Shown: positions 18,288 through 27,606, counted from the stretch's first letter. The stretch: 64,000 bases of DNA from Clostridiales bacterium (GCA_017561715.1 JAFZBN010000002.1:30627-94626), one strand, 5' to 3'. Notes: generated from the letters alone by a model not told the origin. Translations and numbers: made by a program.

Positions 18288-19235
18288 ATGGAAAAGGATA
18301 CGACACTTCCTACCGTCGGAAGGGACATGCAGACACTGATCAACAAGGCAGCGACCCTCATCGAGGCGCTCCCGTATATTCAGAGTCTCGCGGGCAAGAC
18401 CGTAGTCATCAAGTACGGCGGCAACGCCATGGTCAACGATGAGCTGAAGTCCTCCGTAATGGACGATATCGCTCTTCTGAAGTCCGTCGGCATCAACCCG
18501 GTACTGGTTCACGGCGGCGGACCGGACATCAGCAACATGCTCAAGACATTAAACGTAGAATCCCGTTTCGAGAACGGCCTGCGTGTCACCGACGCCAAGG
18601 TCATGAGTGTCGCTCAGATGGTCCTGGTCGGAAAGACCAATAAAGAGATCGTATCCTACCTCGGCCAGAAAGGTGTCAAAGCCATCGGTATCAGCGGTAT
18701 CGACGGTCACCTGATCGAGTGCGAGAAGCTCACTGAGGATGCCAACGGCAACCCGATCGACGTCGGATTCGTAGGTAAGATCAAGAGCATCAACACCAAA
18801 GTCATCTCCACTCTCGCCAACGACGAATACATCCCGGTCGTCGCTCCGATCGGTGTCGGCTCCGACGGCGAAAGCTACAATATCAACGCAGATACCGTTG
18901 CTGCCGAGATCGCGGTCGCCCTGAAAGCGGAAAAACTCATGACATTGACAGATGTCGAGGGCGTTAAGGCCGTTCTTCCCGACGGTACGGAAAAAGTACT
19001 TCCCGTTCTCACGGAATCCGATATCCACGAGATGATCGAATCCGGAGCCATCACAGGCGGCATGATCCCGAAGGTCAACGGTTGCCTCGACACGATCCGA
19101 CGAGGCGTCGGTCGTGCCCACATCATCGACGGCCGTATCCCTCACAGTATCCTCCTCGAGATCTTCACCGGAAAAGGTATCGGTACGATGATCGTTCAGG
19201 AGAAGAAGCCCTACTTCGAGGGAGAAAAGATCTGA
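18288..19235 (+). CDS. argB: Acetylglutamate kinase
   Basis: Second enzyme of arginine synthesis; phosphorylates N-acetylglutamate. At 315 residues it has the amino-acid kinase fold with KYGGNAM near residue 43, the glycine-rich HGGGPDIS that binds ATP and substrate, and the late TDVEGV and GGMIPKV blocks. The N-terminal helix before the core ([20 protein letters not shown]) resembles that of arginine-feedback-inhibited hexameric forms, so allosteric control is likely. GGAGAA precedes the ATG. First gene of argB-argD-argF; argC, argJ, argG and argH are not in the window. Confidence 0.97.
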   Translation: MEKDTTLPTVGRDMQTLINKAATLIEALPYIQSLAGKTVVIKYGGNAMVNDELKSSVMDDIALLKSVGINPVLVHGGGPDISNMLKTLNVESRFENGLRVTDAKVMSVAQMVLVGKTNKEIVSYLGQKGVKAIGISGIDGHLIECEKLTEDANGNPIDVGFVGKIKSINTKVISTLANDEYIPVVAPIGVGSDGESYNINADTVAAEIAVALKAEKLMTLTDVEGVKAVLPDGTEKVLPVLTESDIHEMIESGAITGGMIPKVNGCLDTIRRGVGRAHIIDGRIPHSILLEIFTGKGIGTMIVQEKKPYFEGEKI

Positions 19236-19245
19236 TCATCCGCGA

Positions 19246-19259
19246 GAAAAGTGCTTTTC
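19246..19259. repeat. Iterated motif, inverted-pair form, between argB and argD
   Basis: GAAAAGTGCTTTTC is an imperfect palindrome. The minus strand carries GAAAAGCAC at 19251-19259. It sits in the 49-base argB-argD spacer and has no T-run, so it is not a terminator. Confidence 0.6.
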
Positions 19260-19284
19260 CCGCTTTATACAAAGAGGTATTTAT

Positions 19285-20499
19285 ATGGAAAACATTCAAG
19301 ATACGAAACTTAACCAGATCATCAAATACGATGAAGACTACTTTATGCCGGTGTTCGGAAAGCGTGTCCCGCTGGTCGCGGACCACGGTAAGGGCGTGTA
19401 CCTTTACGGAACTGACGGCAAGAAGTACATGGATATGATCGGCGGTATCGCCGTAAACACTCTCGGTCACAATAACTCTAAGCTCGTTAAGGCCATCAGT
19501 TCCCAGGCCAAGAAGGTCATCCACTGCTGCAACTATTACTACAATGAGCCGCAGGCTCTTCTGGCGAAAAAACTCTGCGAGATCAGCTTCGCGGACAAGG
19601 TATTCTTCGCCAATTCCGGCGCGGAGGCCAACGAAGGTGCCATCAAGCTCGCCCGCGGGTACTGGTCCAAGAAGGGCACTCCGAAGCCGAAGATCATCAC
19701 GGCAAAAATGTCTTTCCACGGACGTACTCTGGCAACCGTCGCCGCAACCGGCCAGGAGAAGTTCTCCGCGCCGTTTGCTCCGGTAATGCCGGGCTTTGAG
19801 TACGTTGAGTATAACGATTTTGAAGCACTGAAGAATGCATGCGACGCAACTACCGGCGCGGTTATGCTCGAGCTCGTTCAGGGCGAGAGCGGCGTGCATC
19901 CGGCCGATTTCGAATACGTCCAGAACGTAAGAAAGTTCTGCAAAGAGAACAACATCCTCATGATCGTTGACGAAGTGCAGACCGGTGTCGGCAGAACAGG
20001 TACATTCTTCGCGTATGAGCAGTACGGCATCATCCCGGATATCGCGACCCTGGCAAAAGGACTTGCCGGCGGCGTTCCGATCGGAGCCGTTCTCGCGACC
20101 GATATGGCTACAACAGGCTTCGGCCCCGGAGATCACGGTTCGACATTCGGCGGAAACCCGCTCGCTTGTGCCGCAGGTCTCGCCGTCGTCGAAGAGATCG
20201 AATCCAAAAATCTCCTCGGCAACGTAAGAAAGGTCAGCGAGTTCCTCTTTAAGAAGCTCAACGCCGTAGCGAAAAAAACAAATAAGATCTCCGATGTCCG
20301 CGGTAAAGGCGCCCTGATCGGAATCGAGCTTACTTCCGATTCCTCCGCTGAAGTGAAGATGAAGCTTTTCAACAAGGGCTTCCTCGTCAGCTCCATCGGA
20401 TCCAACGTGATCCGTATCGCGCCGCCGCTGATCATCTCTAAATCAGAAGCAGGTAAATTCGTCACTGCACTGCAGGACGTTCTTGAAGGAAAGGAGTAA
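19285..20499 (+). CDS. argD: Acetylornithine aminotransferase
   Basis: PLP-dependent class III aminotransferase of arginine synthesis, 404 residues, converting N-acetylglutamate semialdehyde to N-acetylornithine. Conserved features are FANSGAEANEGAIKLAR (phosphate cradle), LVQGESGVHPADFEYV, the PLP aspartate in DEVQTGVGRTG and the PLP lysine in ATLAKGLAGGVPIGA. It lies 49 bases after argB and 6 bases before argF. Confidence 0.96.
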   Translation: MENIQDTKLNQIIKYDEDYFMPVFGKRVPLVADHGKGVYLYGTDGKKYMDMIGGIAVNTLGHNNSKLVKAISSQAKKVIHCCNYYYNEPQALLAKKLCEISFADKVFFANSGAEANEGAIKLARGYWSKKGTPKPKIITAKMSFHGRTLATVAATGQEKFSAPFAPVMPGFEYVEYNDFEALKNACDATTGAVMLELVQGESGVHPADFEYVQNVRKFCKENNILMIVDEVQTGVGRTGTFFAYEQYGIIPDIATLAKGLAGGVPIGAVLATDMATTGFGPGDHGSTFGGNPLACAAGLAVVEEIESKNLLGNVRKVSEFLFKKLNAVAKKTNKISDVRGKGALIGIELTSDSSAEVKMKLFNKGFLVSSIGSNVIRIAPPLIISKSEAGKFVTALQDVLEGKE

Positions 20500-20505
20500 A
20501 AACAC

Positions 20506-21438
20506 ATGAAGCACTACATTGATTTTCACGAGGACGTAACGATCCCGGAGCTCGACGCTCTCCTTGACACCGCCATCGATCTGAAGGCGAAGACAAAAGC
20601 GGGTATCCCGCATCACATCCTTGCCGGCAAGACGCTCGGCATGATCTTTACCAAGTCTTCCACACGTACACGTGTCTCCTTCGAGGTCGGTATGTACCAG
20701 CTCGGCGGACACGCCCTGTTCCTTTCCGGTGACGACATCCAGATCGGCCGTGGCGAGACCATCCATGACACAGCCAACGTTCTTTCGAGAATGGTCGACT
20801 GCATCATGATCAGAACTTTTGCTCACCAGGATATCGTAGACCTGGCGACATACGGTTCCATCCCGATCATCAACGGTCTTTCCGACGATCAGCACCCGAC
20901 TCAGGTCCTGGCTGACCTCCTGACCATCAAGGAGCACAAGGGTACTCTTAAGGGTCTGAAGATGGCTTATGTCGGAGACGGTAACAACATGGCCAACTCC
21001 CTGCTGCACGCTTGCGCGAAGGCAGGCATGGACATTTCCGTTGCTTCCCCGAAAGACTATACATGTCCTGAAAAGTATGTACTTCAGGCTCAGGAAGATG
21101 CCAAGATCACCGGTTCCAAGATCGTCATGACCGAAGATCCGTACGTAGCCTGCAAAGACGCCGACGTTATCTACACAGATACATGGGCCAGCATGGGTCA
21201 GGAATCCGAAAAGGCAATGCGCGCCAAGATCTTCAAGGATTATCAGGTCAATTCCGGCCTCTTCTCCGTTGCCGATAAGGACGCGATCTTCCTGCACTGC
21301 CTGCCGGCTTACCGCGGATACGAAGTTACCGAGGACATTATCGACGGACCGCGTTCCGTTGTCTTTGACGAGGCGGAGAACAGACTTCATGCCCACAAGG
21401 CGATCCTCGTTCACCTCATGAGTGAGCAGCATGCCTGA
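20506..21438 (+). CDS. argF: Ornithine carbamoyltransferase
   Basis: Forms citrulline from ornithine and carbamoyl phosphate, 310 residues. The carbamoyl-phosphate site STRTRVSFE, the HPTQVLADL block (about residue 128) and the ornithine-site HCLPAYRG are all present. Without arc genes nearby, and behind ARG boxes, it is the anabolic enzyme. GGAGTAAAAACAC gives the ribosome site at the end of argD. Confidence 0.96.
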   Translation: MKHYIDFHEDVTIPELDALLDTAIDLKAKTKAGIPHHILAGKTLGMIFTKSSTRTRVSFEVGMYQLGGHALFLSGDDIQIGRGETIHDTANVLSRMVDCIMIRTFAHQDIVDLATYGSIPIINGLSDDQHPTQVLADLLTIKEHKGTLKGLKMAYVGDGNNMANSLLHACAKAGMDISVASPKDYTCPEKYVLQAQEDAKITGSKIVMTEDPYVACKDADVIYTDTWASMGQESEKAMRAKIFKDYQVNSGLFSVADKDAIFLHCLPAYRGYEVTEDIIDGPRSVVFDEAENRLHAHKAILVHLMSEQHA

Positions 21439-21970
21439 TATCCACGTTCGAAAAGCACGCATGACCGAGGCGGAGACGATCCTTCGCCTTGTCCACGAGT
21501 CGATGAAGTCCTACTGCCGTGATTCGGGGATCCCGGATTCCTATATCGAGGCGACTTCCGAGACCGTCGAGACCATCGAGAACGCGATCGCTTCCGGCGT
21601 CGTGTTTGTCGCGCTCAGCGAAGAGGAGGAGATCCTCGGCACCTGCCGTCTTTACATCCGCCCCAGAAGAGACCTGGATGATGAGATCCGTAACGTGATC
21701 CCCGGTGTTTCCACCCGTATCGCCTACTTCGCGCGTTTTTCGGTGTGGGATGAATGGAGAAATCAGGGAATCGGCAACTACCTCTTCTCTTACTGCGAGC
21801 GCGTCGCGGGGCTTACCCTCTGCTCCCACATGCTTCTTCACACCGCGCTCACCAATGAAAACATGGTCGAGTATTATCAGTCGAGAGGCTTCGACCTTCT
21901 TTCCGAGGACACGAGCCGCGGATACCGAAGAGGGCTTTTCGGCAAGAAGATCCGCATGATCCCCCGCTGA
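21431..21970 (+). CDS. GNAT family N-acetyltransferase
   Basis: Predicted acetyltransferase of 179 residues. The core shows the acetyl-CoA strand and loop (ARFSVWDEWRNQGIGNYLF, with the R/Q-x-x-G-x-G/A-like turn) and the downstream block NENMVEYYQSRGFDLL. The ATG overlaps the end of argF by 8 bases, so it is part of the arg operon. A link to arginine metabolism, such as N-acetylglutamate formation, is possible from position, but the sequence is not a recognised ArgA or ArgJ. Confidence 0.85.
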   Translation: MPDIHVRKARMTEAETILRLVHESMKSYCRDSGIPDSYIEATSETVETIENAIASGVVFVALSEEEEILGTCRLYIRPRRDLDDEIRNVIPGVSTRIAYFARFSVWDEWRNQGIGNYLFSYCERVAGLTLCSHMLLHTALTNENMVEYYQSRGFDLLSEDTSRGYRRGLFGKKIRMIPR

Positions 21971-21992
21971 GAAAAGTGCTTTTCGAAAAGCA
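21971..21992. repeat. Iterated motif: inverted pair plus direct copy
   Basis: Immediately after the GNAT stop, GAAAAGTGCTTTTC is followed directly by GAAAAGCAC, so two complete 9-mers face each other within 22 bases. The segment can form a hairpin CTTTTC/GAAAAG and lies just before the operon terminator. Confidence 0.65.
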
Positions 21993-22011
21993 CCCTTTAA
22001 AAGAAAGATAT

Positions 22012-22045
22012 GAGCCGTCTCATAGCGAGGCGGCTCTTTTTACGT
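22012..22045 (+). terminator. Terminator of the arg operon
   Basis: GAGCCGTCTC pairs with GAGGCGGCTC through 10 positions with one G-U, loop ATAGC, followed by TTTTTAC. Confidence 0.85.
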
Positions 22046-22195
22046 TTCGGAAATATAAGTTCAGCTTATGTTTATTACCCTACGTTCGATTTTATATCAT
22101 TCGAATTAATAACCGGGAATAATCCTTCCCTCGGATACTCGAATAATCGCCGATTTCTAATACAATAGAATAAAAAGGTCAGCGGGATTGACATC

Positions 22196-22858
22196 ATGAA
22201 AAAGATCAAAGAATACAGGATTCGCGCTAACTTAAGTCAAGGACAGCTGGCAGAGAGGATCAGCGTCAAACAATCTGCCGTATCTCAGTGGGAACGCGGA
22301 TATGCGTACCCCGAGATCAACACGGGCAAAAAGATCTCCGAAGTCCTGAACATGCCCTTCGAACAGGTGTATGACTGTCCGTCACGCGAGGGTTTTTTCG
22401 ATCTGCCGGTCTATTCGGTCATCCGAAGTTCGGGAGAATGTATCCTGAGCACGAAAGAGGGATCTCTTCTGAAAGTCGCGGAACAGGAACTGGAAATGCT
22501 GCTTCCCCGCGACGAGGTAAAGAGGCAGGGACTTTCGCCCGAGAGTAAAACAAAGATCGATCCTTCCTGGTTCTTCGGGCTTTATAGCGAATCTCCCGCC
22601 TTGAACAATCAGGTCCTTCCGAGGTCTGTAAACGTCATCTACCGGACTGACTCACTCTTTGAAAAGCATATCCACCTGGTGAGCATGGATGGAAATGATG
22701 CCGTCTTCGCGAGACTGACCAAGGGCGAATCCGGCATCGTCGCGATCCTGGATAACGACCCGGTGCAGTGCAGAGTCTTCCATAAATCCGAGATCGACGG
22801 CGGAAATTTTAAGATCCACGGAGTACTGGTCCAGTCGAAAAGGTCTTACCTGTACTGA
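22196..22858 (+). CDS. XRE-family regulator with S24/LexA-like C-terminal domain
   Basis: Predicted DNA-binding regulator of 220 residues. Residues 4-57 are an XRE helix-turn-helix (ANLSQGQLAERISVKQSAVS then QWERGYAYPE). The C-terminal half ends in a strand pattern (GESGIVAILDNDPVQCRVFH) resembling the LexA/CI S24 fold, but the usual catalytic serine in a G-x-S-M context is not evident, so self-cleavage is doubtful. The preceding 150 bases contain TTCGA-type inverted elements (TTCGATTTTATATCATTCGAA, 22087-22107) that could be an operator. No phage genes are nearby. Confidence 0.8.
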   Translation: MKKIKEYRIRANLSQGQLAERISVKQSAVSQWERGYAYPEINTGKKISEVLNMPFEQVYDCPSREGFFDLPVYSVIRSSGECILSTKEGSLLKVAEQELEMLLPRDEVKRQGLSPESKTKIDPSWFFGLYSESPALNNQVLPRSVNVIYRTDSLFEKHIHLVSMDGNDAVFARLTKGESGIVAILDNDPVQCRVFHKSEIDGGNFKIHGVLVQSKRSYLY

Positions 22859-22864
22859 CTTTCC

Positions 22865-23776
22865 TTAGAGCGTACGGACTTTCTCCGCCCACCAGCCTTC
22901 ACCTTTGAGGATCGTGAACACTTCGTCGTTAAGGACTTCATCCATCTTTTCCTCGGAATCGAAGAATCCGAAGATACAGCTTCCGGAACCGGTCATCGCG
23001 GCATAGGAAGCGCCATGCTCTTTCATGAGTTCAATGCCGTTTTCGATCTCCGGAACGGCTTCAACGGCCGCCGGTTCAAGATCGTTGGCCCAATAACGAA
23101 AGGCCTTACGGAAACGCTCTTCAGAAGAACCTTCGCCCGACAAAGTCTCTTTCAGGACCTTCTTTTCTTCCAAAGTCATCGGAACCGCGCCCATTTCGTC
23201 AAACGCCGCGTAGCAGGCGGGCGTGGAAACGCCTCTCGACGGTTTCATTAGAAGCACGTGAAGTCCCGAAAGATCAGCAAGCGGTGTGACGATCTCGCCG
23301 ATGCCTTCGCAGAGCGCCGTGCCTCCTGTCAGGAAGAACGGGACATCCGCGCCGATCGAAACGGCGATCTTCTGAAGATCTTCCCTCGACACTTTTCCCG
23401 GGAAGAGCGAATCCATCGCGAGAAGCACCGCGGCCGCGTCGGAGCTGCCTCCGCCGAGTCCCGCCTGGGAAGGGATGCGCTTGATAAGATCGATCATGAC
23501 CTCGGTCTCATCTTCGGAGATGGCGTCGAGGAAGCGCTTTGCCGCCTTATAGACAGTATTCTTCGTGATATCTTCCGGAAGAGCAGCGCTCGATGAGCGG
23601 ATCACGATGGGAGATGAAGACGAGTTCTTTTCGCGCGGGAAAGTGCGGACGGTAATCTCGTCACAAAGAGAAAGCGTCTGAAAAACGCTGTAAAGAAGGT
23701 GGTATCCGTCTTCTCTTGTTCCGTCCATCCGCAGAAAAAGATTGATCTTTGCCGGTGCTTTTACCGTAGTTTCCAT
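22865..23776 (-). CDS. ispE: 4-diphosphocytidyl-2-C-methyl-D-erythritol kinase
   Basis: GHMP-family kinase of the MEP isoprenoid pathway, 303 residues. K10 (KAPAKINLFL), the ATP-binding loop PSQAGLGGGSSDAAA (102-116) and the catalytic aspartate in GADVPFF (D144) are present. I start at the ATG at 23776 with GAGGT upstream, dropping nine codons of an extended frame. The pairing with veg matches the ispE-veg neighbourhood of Bacillus subtilis. Confidence 0.95.
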   Translation of the reverse strand: METTVKAPAKINLFLRMDGTREDGYHLLYSVFQTLSLCDEITVRTFPREKNSSSSPIVIRSSSAALPEDITKNTVYKAAKRFLDAISEDETEVMIDLIKRIPSQAGLGGGSSDAAAVLLAMDSLFPGKVSREDLQKIAVSIGADVPFFLTGGTALCEGIGEIVTPLADLSGLHVLLMKPSRGVSTPACYAAFDEMGAVPMTLEEKKVLKETLSGEGSSEERFRKAFRYWANDLEPAAVEAVPEIENGIELMKEHGASYAAMTGSGSCIFGFFDSEEKMDEVLNDEVFTILKGEGWWAEKVRTL

Positions 23777-23804
23777 ATTGACCTCGTTACATATAAAAAG
23801 CAAA

Positions 23805-23847
23805 AGCCGCTATGTCCACACGAAACGTGTGACTTCCATAGACGGCT
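23805..23847 (-). terminator. Branched hairpin between veg and ispE
   Basis: AGCCG-CTATG pairs with CATAG-A-CGGCT and encloses CACAC/GTGTG. On the minus strand it is followed by TTTTGCTTTTTATAT, so it probably ends most veg transcripts and separates the very strong veg promoter from ispE. Confidence 0.7.
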
Positions 23848-23878
23848 GTTGTGTCTTAGTTTGTTGTTGTAAAGAAGC

Positions 23879-24142
23879 TCAGCTTGCCTGTGTCTCCGCA
23901 ACTGTAGCGATGTGGACCGTCTTCGTCAGAACGTCGATGTAGCTGTAGGAAACGGTTTCCTGTGCTGCGTTCGTCGGTTTTCTGTCACACTTAACGGTGA
24001 ACATGTTCGGATAACAGTGATCGAGAATTCCTTCGTGTACGATGATTCTCTTTCTTCCGCCGTTGGAAGTCAGGCGGACTGTGCGTCCGATATAAGACTC
24101 AAGATTTTTCTTGCATGCTTCAACATCTGATTTAATGATCAC
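23879..24142 (-). CDS. veg: Veg family protein
   Basis: Small conserved Firmicute protein of 87 residues (MIIKSDVEACKKNLESYIGR), with the family core NGGRKRIIVHEGILDHCYPN. In Bacillus subtilis Veg is abundant and influences biofilm matrix genes; its molecular function is unsettled. The start codon is GTG at 24142, set by GGGGAGGG seven to eight bases upstream. Confidence 0.93.
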   Translation of the reverse strand: MIIKSDVEACKKNLESYIGRTVRLTSNGGRKRIIVHEGILDHCYPNMFTVKCDRKPTNAAQETVSYSYIDVLTKTVHIATVAETQAS

Positions 24143-24192
24143 TGGTCTTCCCTCCCCATTTTGCTTGTAAAAAGAATACCTACTGTTACGAA

Positions 24193-24221
24193 ATTATAAC
24201 AGGGTCAACAAAAGTTGTCAA
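24193..24221 (-). promoter_or_regulatory. veg promoter, perfect consensus
   Basis: TTGACA (24216-24221), a 17-base spacer and TATAAT (24193-24198) on the minus strand form an exact sigma-A consensus promoter. The B. subtilis veg promoter is also near consensus and very strong. Confidence 0.9.
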
Positions 24222-24337
24222 TCAAAAACACAACTTCTTGTGGTGAGTTTGCACAAAAATCCAAAATATAGTGTTTTATCTTTCTACATTCCTTTTCTGA
24301 AAAAAGCGGATTTTTGTAACACATCTGTCATTTTAGG

Positions 24338-24366
24338 TTGGAATTACATAAGGGAAAGCATATAAT
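24338..24366 (+). promoter_or_regulatory. fhs promoter
   Basis: TTGGAA (24338-24343), 17 bases, TATAAT (24361-24366), giving a leader of about 90 bases before fhs. Confidence 0.75.
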
Positions 24367-24385
24367 GATATTCGTAGTTTTTTGC

Positions 24386-24394
24386 GAAAAGCAC
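24386..24394 (+). repeat. Iterated motif GAAAAGCAC in the fhs leader
   Basis: The copy overlaps a small hairpin, GCACC (24391-24395) with GGTGC (24402-24406), in the 5' leader. No T-run follows, and it does not match the ZTP riboswitch often found before this gene. Confidence 0.6.
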
Positions 24395-24461
24395 CTTCTT
24401 TGGTGCCCCATGCAAAAGGGTTGAAAGAATAGAAAATATTAATATGAAGTGAGGGACGAAT

Positions 24462-26132
24462 ATGCTTAGTGACATTGAGATCGCGCGTAATGCCGAAATG
24501 CTGCCAATTGAAAAGATCGCGGAGAAACTGGGGATCGAAAGAGATGACCTGGAGTTCTACGGAAAATACAAGGCGAAGCTTCCGCTTCGTCTCCTCACGG
24601 ACAGAAAAGATAAAAAGGACGGCAAGCTCGTTCTGGTAACGGCCATGAACCCGACTCCGGCAGGAGAAGGCAAGACGACCGTAAGTATCGGGCTTGCGCA
24701 GGCTTTAAACAAGCAGAACAAGAACGCGATGCTCGCGCTTCGTGAGCCTTCCCTCGGACCGGTATTCGGTATCAAGGGCGGTGCCGCAGGCGGCGGATAT
24801 TCCCAGGTCGTTCCGATGGATGACATCAACCTGCATTTCACAGGTGACCTTCATGCCATCACTTCCGCAAATAACCTTCTGGCGGCCATGATCGACAACC
24901 ACCTTTATCAGGGAAATGAACTGAACCTCGATAAGGACCGTATCCTCTGGAAGCGCTGCCTCGACATGAACGACCGTGCCCTTAGAAGCCTTAACCTCGG
25001 TGTAGGCGGCGGTGTCAACGGTGTTCCGAGAAACGAAGTATTCTCCATCACCGCGGCATCTGAGATCATGGCGATCCTGTGTCTGGCTTCCGATATGGAA
25101 GACCTTAAGAAGCGCCTGGCGAACATCGCGATCGCTTACGACATGGACGGCAACATCGTACGTGCTTCCGCTCTGAAGGCAGAAGGCGCGATGAGCGTTC
25201 TTCTCAAAGACGCGATCTGCCCGAACCTCGTTCAGTCCCTCGAGCACACACCGGCACTCATCCACGGCGGTCCGTTTGCGAACATCGCTCACGGCTGTAA
25301 CAGCATCATCGCCACCAAGATGGCTCTGAAGCTCGCCGATATCGTCGTTACAGAGGCAGGCTTCGGTGCTGACCTCGGCGCCGAGAAGTTCCTTGACATC
25401 AAGTGCAGGACCGCAGGCATCTGGCCGAACGCCGTAGTCATCGTTGCTACCGTTCGTTCCCTTAAGTACAATGCCGGCATCCCGAAGGAAGAGCTCAACA
25501 AGCCGAACGCAGAGGCTGTTGCCGCAGGCTTCCCGAACCTCGCCAAGCATATCGAAAACATCCTGAGCTACGGCATCCCGTGTGTCGTTGCCAGCAACCA
25601 GTTCCTCACAGATACCGAGGAAGAGCTCGAGACACTGCGTCGTCTCTGCGAAGAAAAGGGCGCTACATTCGCTCCTGCACAGATCTTCGCCAAGGGCGGC
25701 GACGGCGGACAGGAACTCGCTGATAAGGTACTTGCCGCTATCGATACACCTGCTGACGGACCGCACTACATGTACGATCTGGATATGCCGGTCGAAAAGA
25801 AGATCGAAGCGATCGCCAAGAACATCTATGGCGCAGCGAACGTCGAGATCCTGCCGGAAGCCATGAAGAAGATCGAAGACTTCACCAAGGCCGGCTTCGG
25901 TAATACTCCTGTATGTATCGCCAAGACACAGTATTCCCTGTCCGATAACCTCAAGGTGCTCGGCCGTCCGGAAGGATTCACTCTTACCGTCCGTGACATC
26001 TGGCTGTCTGCAGGCGCAGGCTTCCTCGTAGCCCTGACCGGTGCGATCGTTACCATGCCGGGTCTTCCGAAGCATCCGGCCGCTATGGATATCGATATCG
26101 ATGCCAACGGCGTGATCGAAGGACTGTTCTGA
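24462..26132 (+). CDS. fhs: Formate-tetrahydrofolate ligase
   Basis: ATP-dependent formation of 10-formyl-THF from formate, 556 residues, full length. The P-loop is TPAGEGKTT near residue 67, followed by [20 protein letters not shown]; the ADLGAEKF and [10 protein letters not shown] blocks are intact. The enzyme serves purine and one-carbon metabolism in most anaerobes and the methyl branch of acetogenesis in some; no other Wood-Ljungdahl genes are in the window. Confidence 0.97.
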   Translation: MLSDIEIARNAEMLPIEKIAEKLGIERDDLEFYGKYKAKLPLRLLTDRKDKKDGKLVLVTAMNPTPAGEGKTTVSIGLAQALNKQNKNAMLALREPSLGPVFGIKGGAAGGGYSQVVPMDDINLHFTGDLHAITSANNLLAAMIDNHLYQGNELNLDKDRILWKRCLDMNDRALRSLNLGVGGGVNGVPRNEVFSITAASEIMAILCLASDMEDLKKRLANIAIAYDMDGNIVRASALKAEGAMSVLLKDAICPNLVQSLEHTPALIHGGPFANIAHGCNSIIATKMALKLADIVVTEAGFGADLGAEKFLDIKCRTAGIWPNAVVIVATVRSLKYNAGIPKEELNKPNAEAVAAGFPNLAKHIENILSYGIPCVVASNQFLTDTEEELETLRRLCEEKGATFAPAQIFAKGGDGGQELADKVLAAIDTPADGPHYMYDLDMPVEKKIEAIAKNIYGAANVEILPEAMKKIEDFTKAGFGNTPVCIAKTQYSLSDNLKVLGRPEGFTLTVRDIWLSAGAGFLVALTGAIVTMPGLPKHPAAMDIDIDANGVIEGLF

Positions 26133-26138
26133 TAATCT

Positions 26139-27434
26139 ATGAAGAATCCGAAAAGTAATTACATCGGAGAAGCGCGGCGAATCAAAAGGAACCGCATGAT
26201 CATCCGCGGCATCGTAGCCGGTGTCGTGCTGCTCATCGTGGGATTCGCCATCTTCTTCAGGTACATCCTTTCGCTGAAAAAGGACATTGATTCCGAGTTT
26301 ACGGGGACTTCGGCCACTACGGTCCGTCCTTCTTCCGAAATCTCGGAAACCTCTTCCGATGTAACTGACCCTTCGGAAACTCCCGTCTCAGAGACCGAAA
26401 CGGTCCCGCCGACGACAGATCCGAACGTAACGGGGCCCGACGCGACTTCCGAAACACAGGAACCTGACACGACCACAGCACCCGAAGGTAGTGACGGCAG
26501 CGAAGGTGGCGAAGATACCACGACGACCACCACCGTCAATCTTCTTCCCGATGACTGGAGCGACCGCCCGTCGGTGCTTTTCCCGACGAAATATCCGCTT
26601 CAGACAGTTACTCACGCCGAGCGCGACCAGTCCTATACGAGCCTGAAACACGCGGTCAAGCAGTATATCGAAGAGCACAAGGATGCCAGGGTCGGTTTTT
26701 ACTACATCAATCTGAATACCAGCGAAGCCTTCGGATATAACGAATCGCAGCCTTTTGTCGTCGGTTCGTCGATCTATCTTCCGCTGACGATGATGCTCTA
26801 CGATGACGTCAGGGCAGGAACGAGATCTCTGGATATCGCCCTGGCTTTCCAAAAGTCGAACCTCAGCAGCGAGACCTCCAGCAAGATGAAGGAAGTCCCG
26901 GACGGGAAACAGTTCTTCCTTTATCAGCTTGCGTACCTCGCGCTTTGCGACGGCGACAGTGCCGCGATGAACATGGTCCTCGGGCAGATGGGTGACACGG
27001 ACGCTCTGATGGAGCGTCTTGCGCAGATGTGTTCGTGCATCGACTATACGGCGGTTCAAAACTACTTCGACTATTCCGGCAAACAGCAGTCCGGCGATCA
27101 CAGATCCTCTGCCTACGATCTGGCCAATTTCGCCGAGATGCTCTACTGGCGCTATATGTCCTATCCGCAGGATTATCAGAACCTGATCGACGCTCTGGGA
27201 AACGCGGACCGATCGTCCGGTATCGGAAGCGCGATCCCTTCCGATGTGCTTTTCCTGCATCGAAGCGGAACCAACACCGATTTTCACAGTGAATCGGACG
27301 TCGGCATCATGCTGGGCGCCGAACCTGTCGTCGTCTGCGTGACCGTAGAAGCGGCAACTCCCGCGGAAGCCAAAGAGATCCAGGCAGCGCTCGGAGCACT
27401 GGTATATAATTTCATCAGTTACTGTCACGCGTGA
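26139..27434 (+). CDS. Membrane-anchored class A beta-lactamase-fold protein, catalytically degenerate
   Basis: A protein of 431 residues with an N-terminal membrane anchor (about 20-46), a Ser/Thr/Pro/Glu linker (50-145) and a C-terminal domain resembling class A beta-lactamases. Alignable motifs are altered: SxxK reads SSIY (S210 kept, lysine replaced by Y213), SDN reads GDS (272-274) and KTG reads RSG (375-377), with a following DVGIM strand. Hydrolysis of beta-lactams is therefore unlikely; a wall-associated structural or binding role is inferred. The ATG at 26139 lacks a good ribosome site. An internal ATG at 26196 has AAAGGA and may be the true start. Confidence 0.75.
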   Translation: MKNPKSNYIGEARRIKRNRMIIRGIVAGVVLLIVGFAIFFRYILSLKKDIDSEFTGTSATTVRPSSEISETSSDVTDPSETPVSETETVPPTTDPNVTGPDATSETQEPDTTTAPEGSDGSEGGEDTTTTTTVNLLPDDWSDRPSVLFPTKYPLQTVTHAERDQSYTSLKHAVKQYIEEHKDARVGFYYINLNTSEAFGYNESQPFVVGSSIYLPLTMMLYDDVRAGTRSLDIALAFQKSNLSSETSSKMKEVPDGKQFFLYQLAYLALCDGDSAAMNMVLGQMGDTDALMERLAQMCSCIDYTAVQNYFDYSGKQQSGDHRSSAYDLANFAEMLYWRYMSYPQDYQNLIDALGNADRSSGIGSAIPSDVLFLHRSGTNTDFHSESDVGIMLGAEPVVVCVTVEAATPAEAKEIQAALGALVYNFISYCHA

Positions 27435-27442
27435 GTATTTTA

Positions 27443-27451
27443 TGATATAAT
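27443..27451 (+). promoter_or_regulatory. Extended -10 promoter of the SRP RNA
   Basis: TGATATAAT is a perfect extended -10 element, just after the upstream stop codon and 14 bases before the predicted RNA. The -35 region is poor, as is common with extended -10 promoters. Confidence 0.75.
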
Positions 27452-27464
27452 TTCTTCGTATTTT

Positions 27465-27606
27465 CGTCCCGGGTGGTCTACAGTTGGCGGTGGGTCTTGT
27501 GCGATGCGAGCCTGTGAACCCTGTCAGGTCCGGAAGGAAGCAGCAGTAAGCGGTCACTCGCATGTGCCGCAAGGGTGCTTGCCCCGACTGTAGTCCAGCC
27601 GGGACG
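27465..27606 (+). ncRNA. ffs: Signal recognition particle RNA (small bacterial type)
   Basis: The universally conserved SRP domain is present around 27518-27545 (TGTCAGGTCCGGAAGGAAGC, then AGCAG), closed by GTGAACC/GCGGTCAC. Outer pairing CGTCCCGG (27465-27472) with CCGGGACG (27599-27606) and CTACAGT with ACTGTAG defines the ends. It forms the SRP with Ffh for membrane protein targeting. A short T-run (ATTTTTAG) follows. Location directly before dnaX-ybaB-recR is the classic Firmicute arrangement. Confidence 0.93.

Noticed and set aside
22196..22858. XRE/S24-like regulator as a sign of a prophage
   Set aside because: Flanking genes are housekeeping (arg operon, ispE, veg) and no phage genes or attachment repeats are present.
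24372..24461. Possible ZTP riboswitch before fhs
   Set aside because: The leader is only about 90 bases with one 5-base hairpin and lacks the conserved ZTP aptamer sequences.
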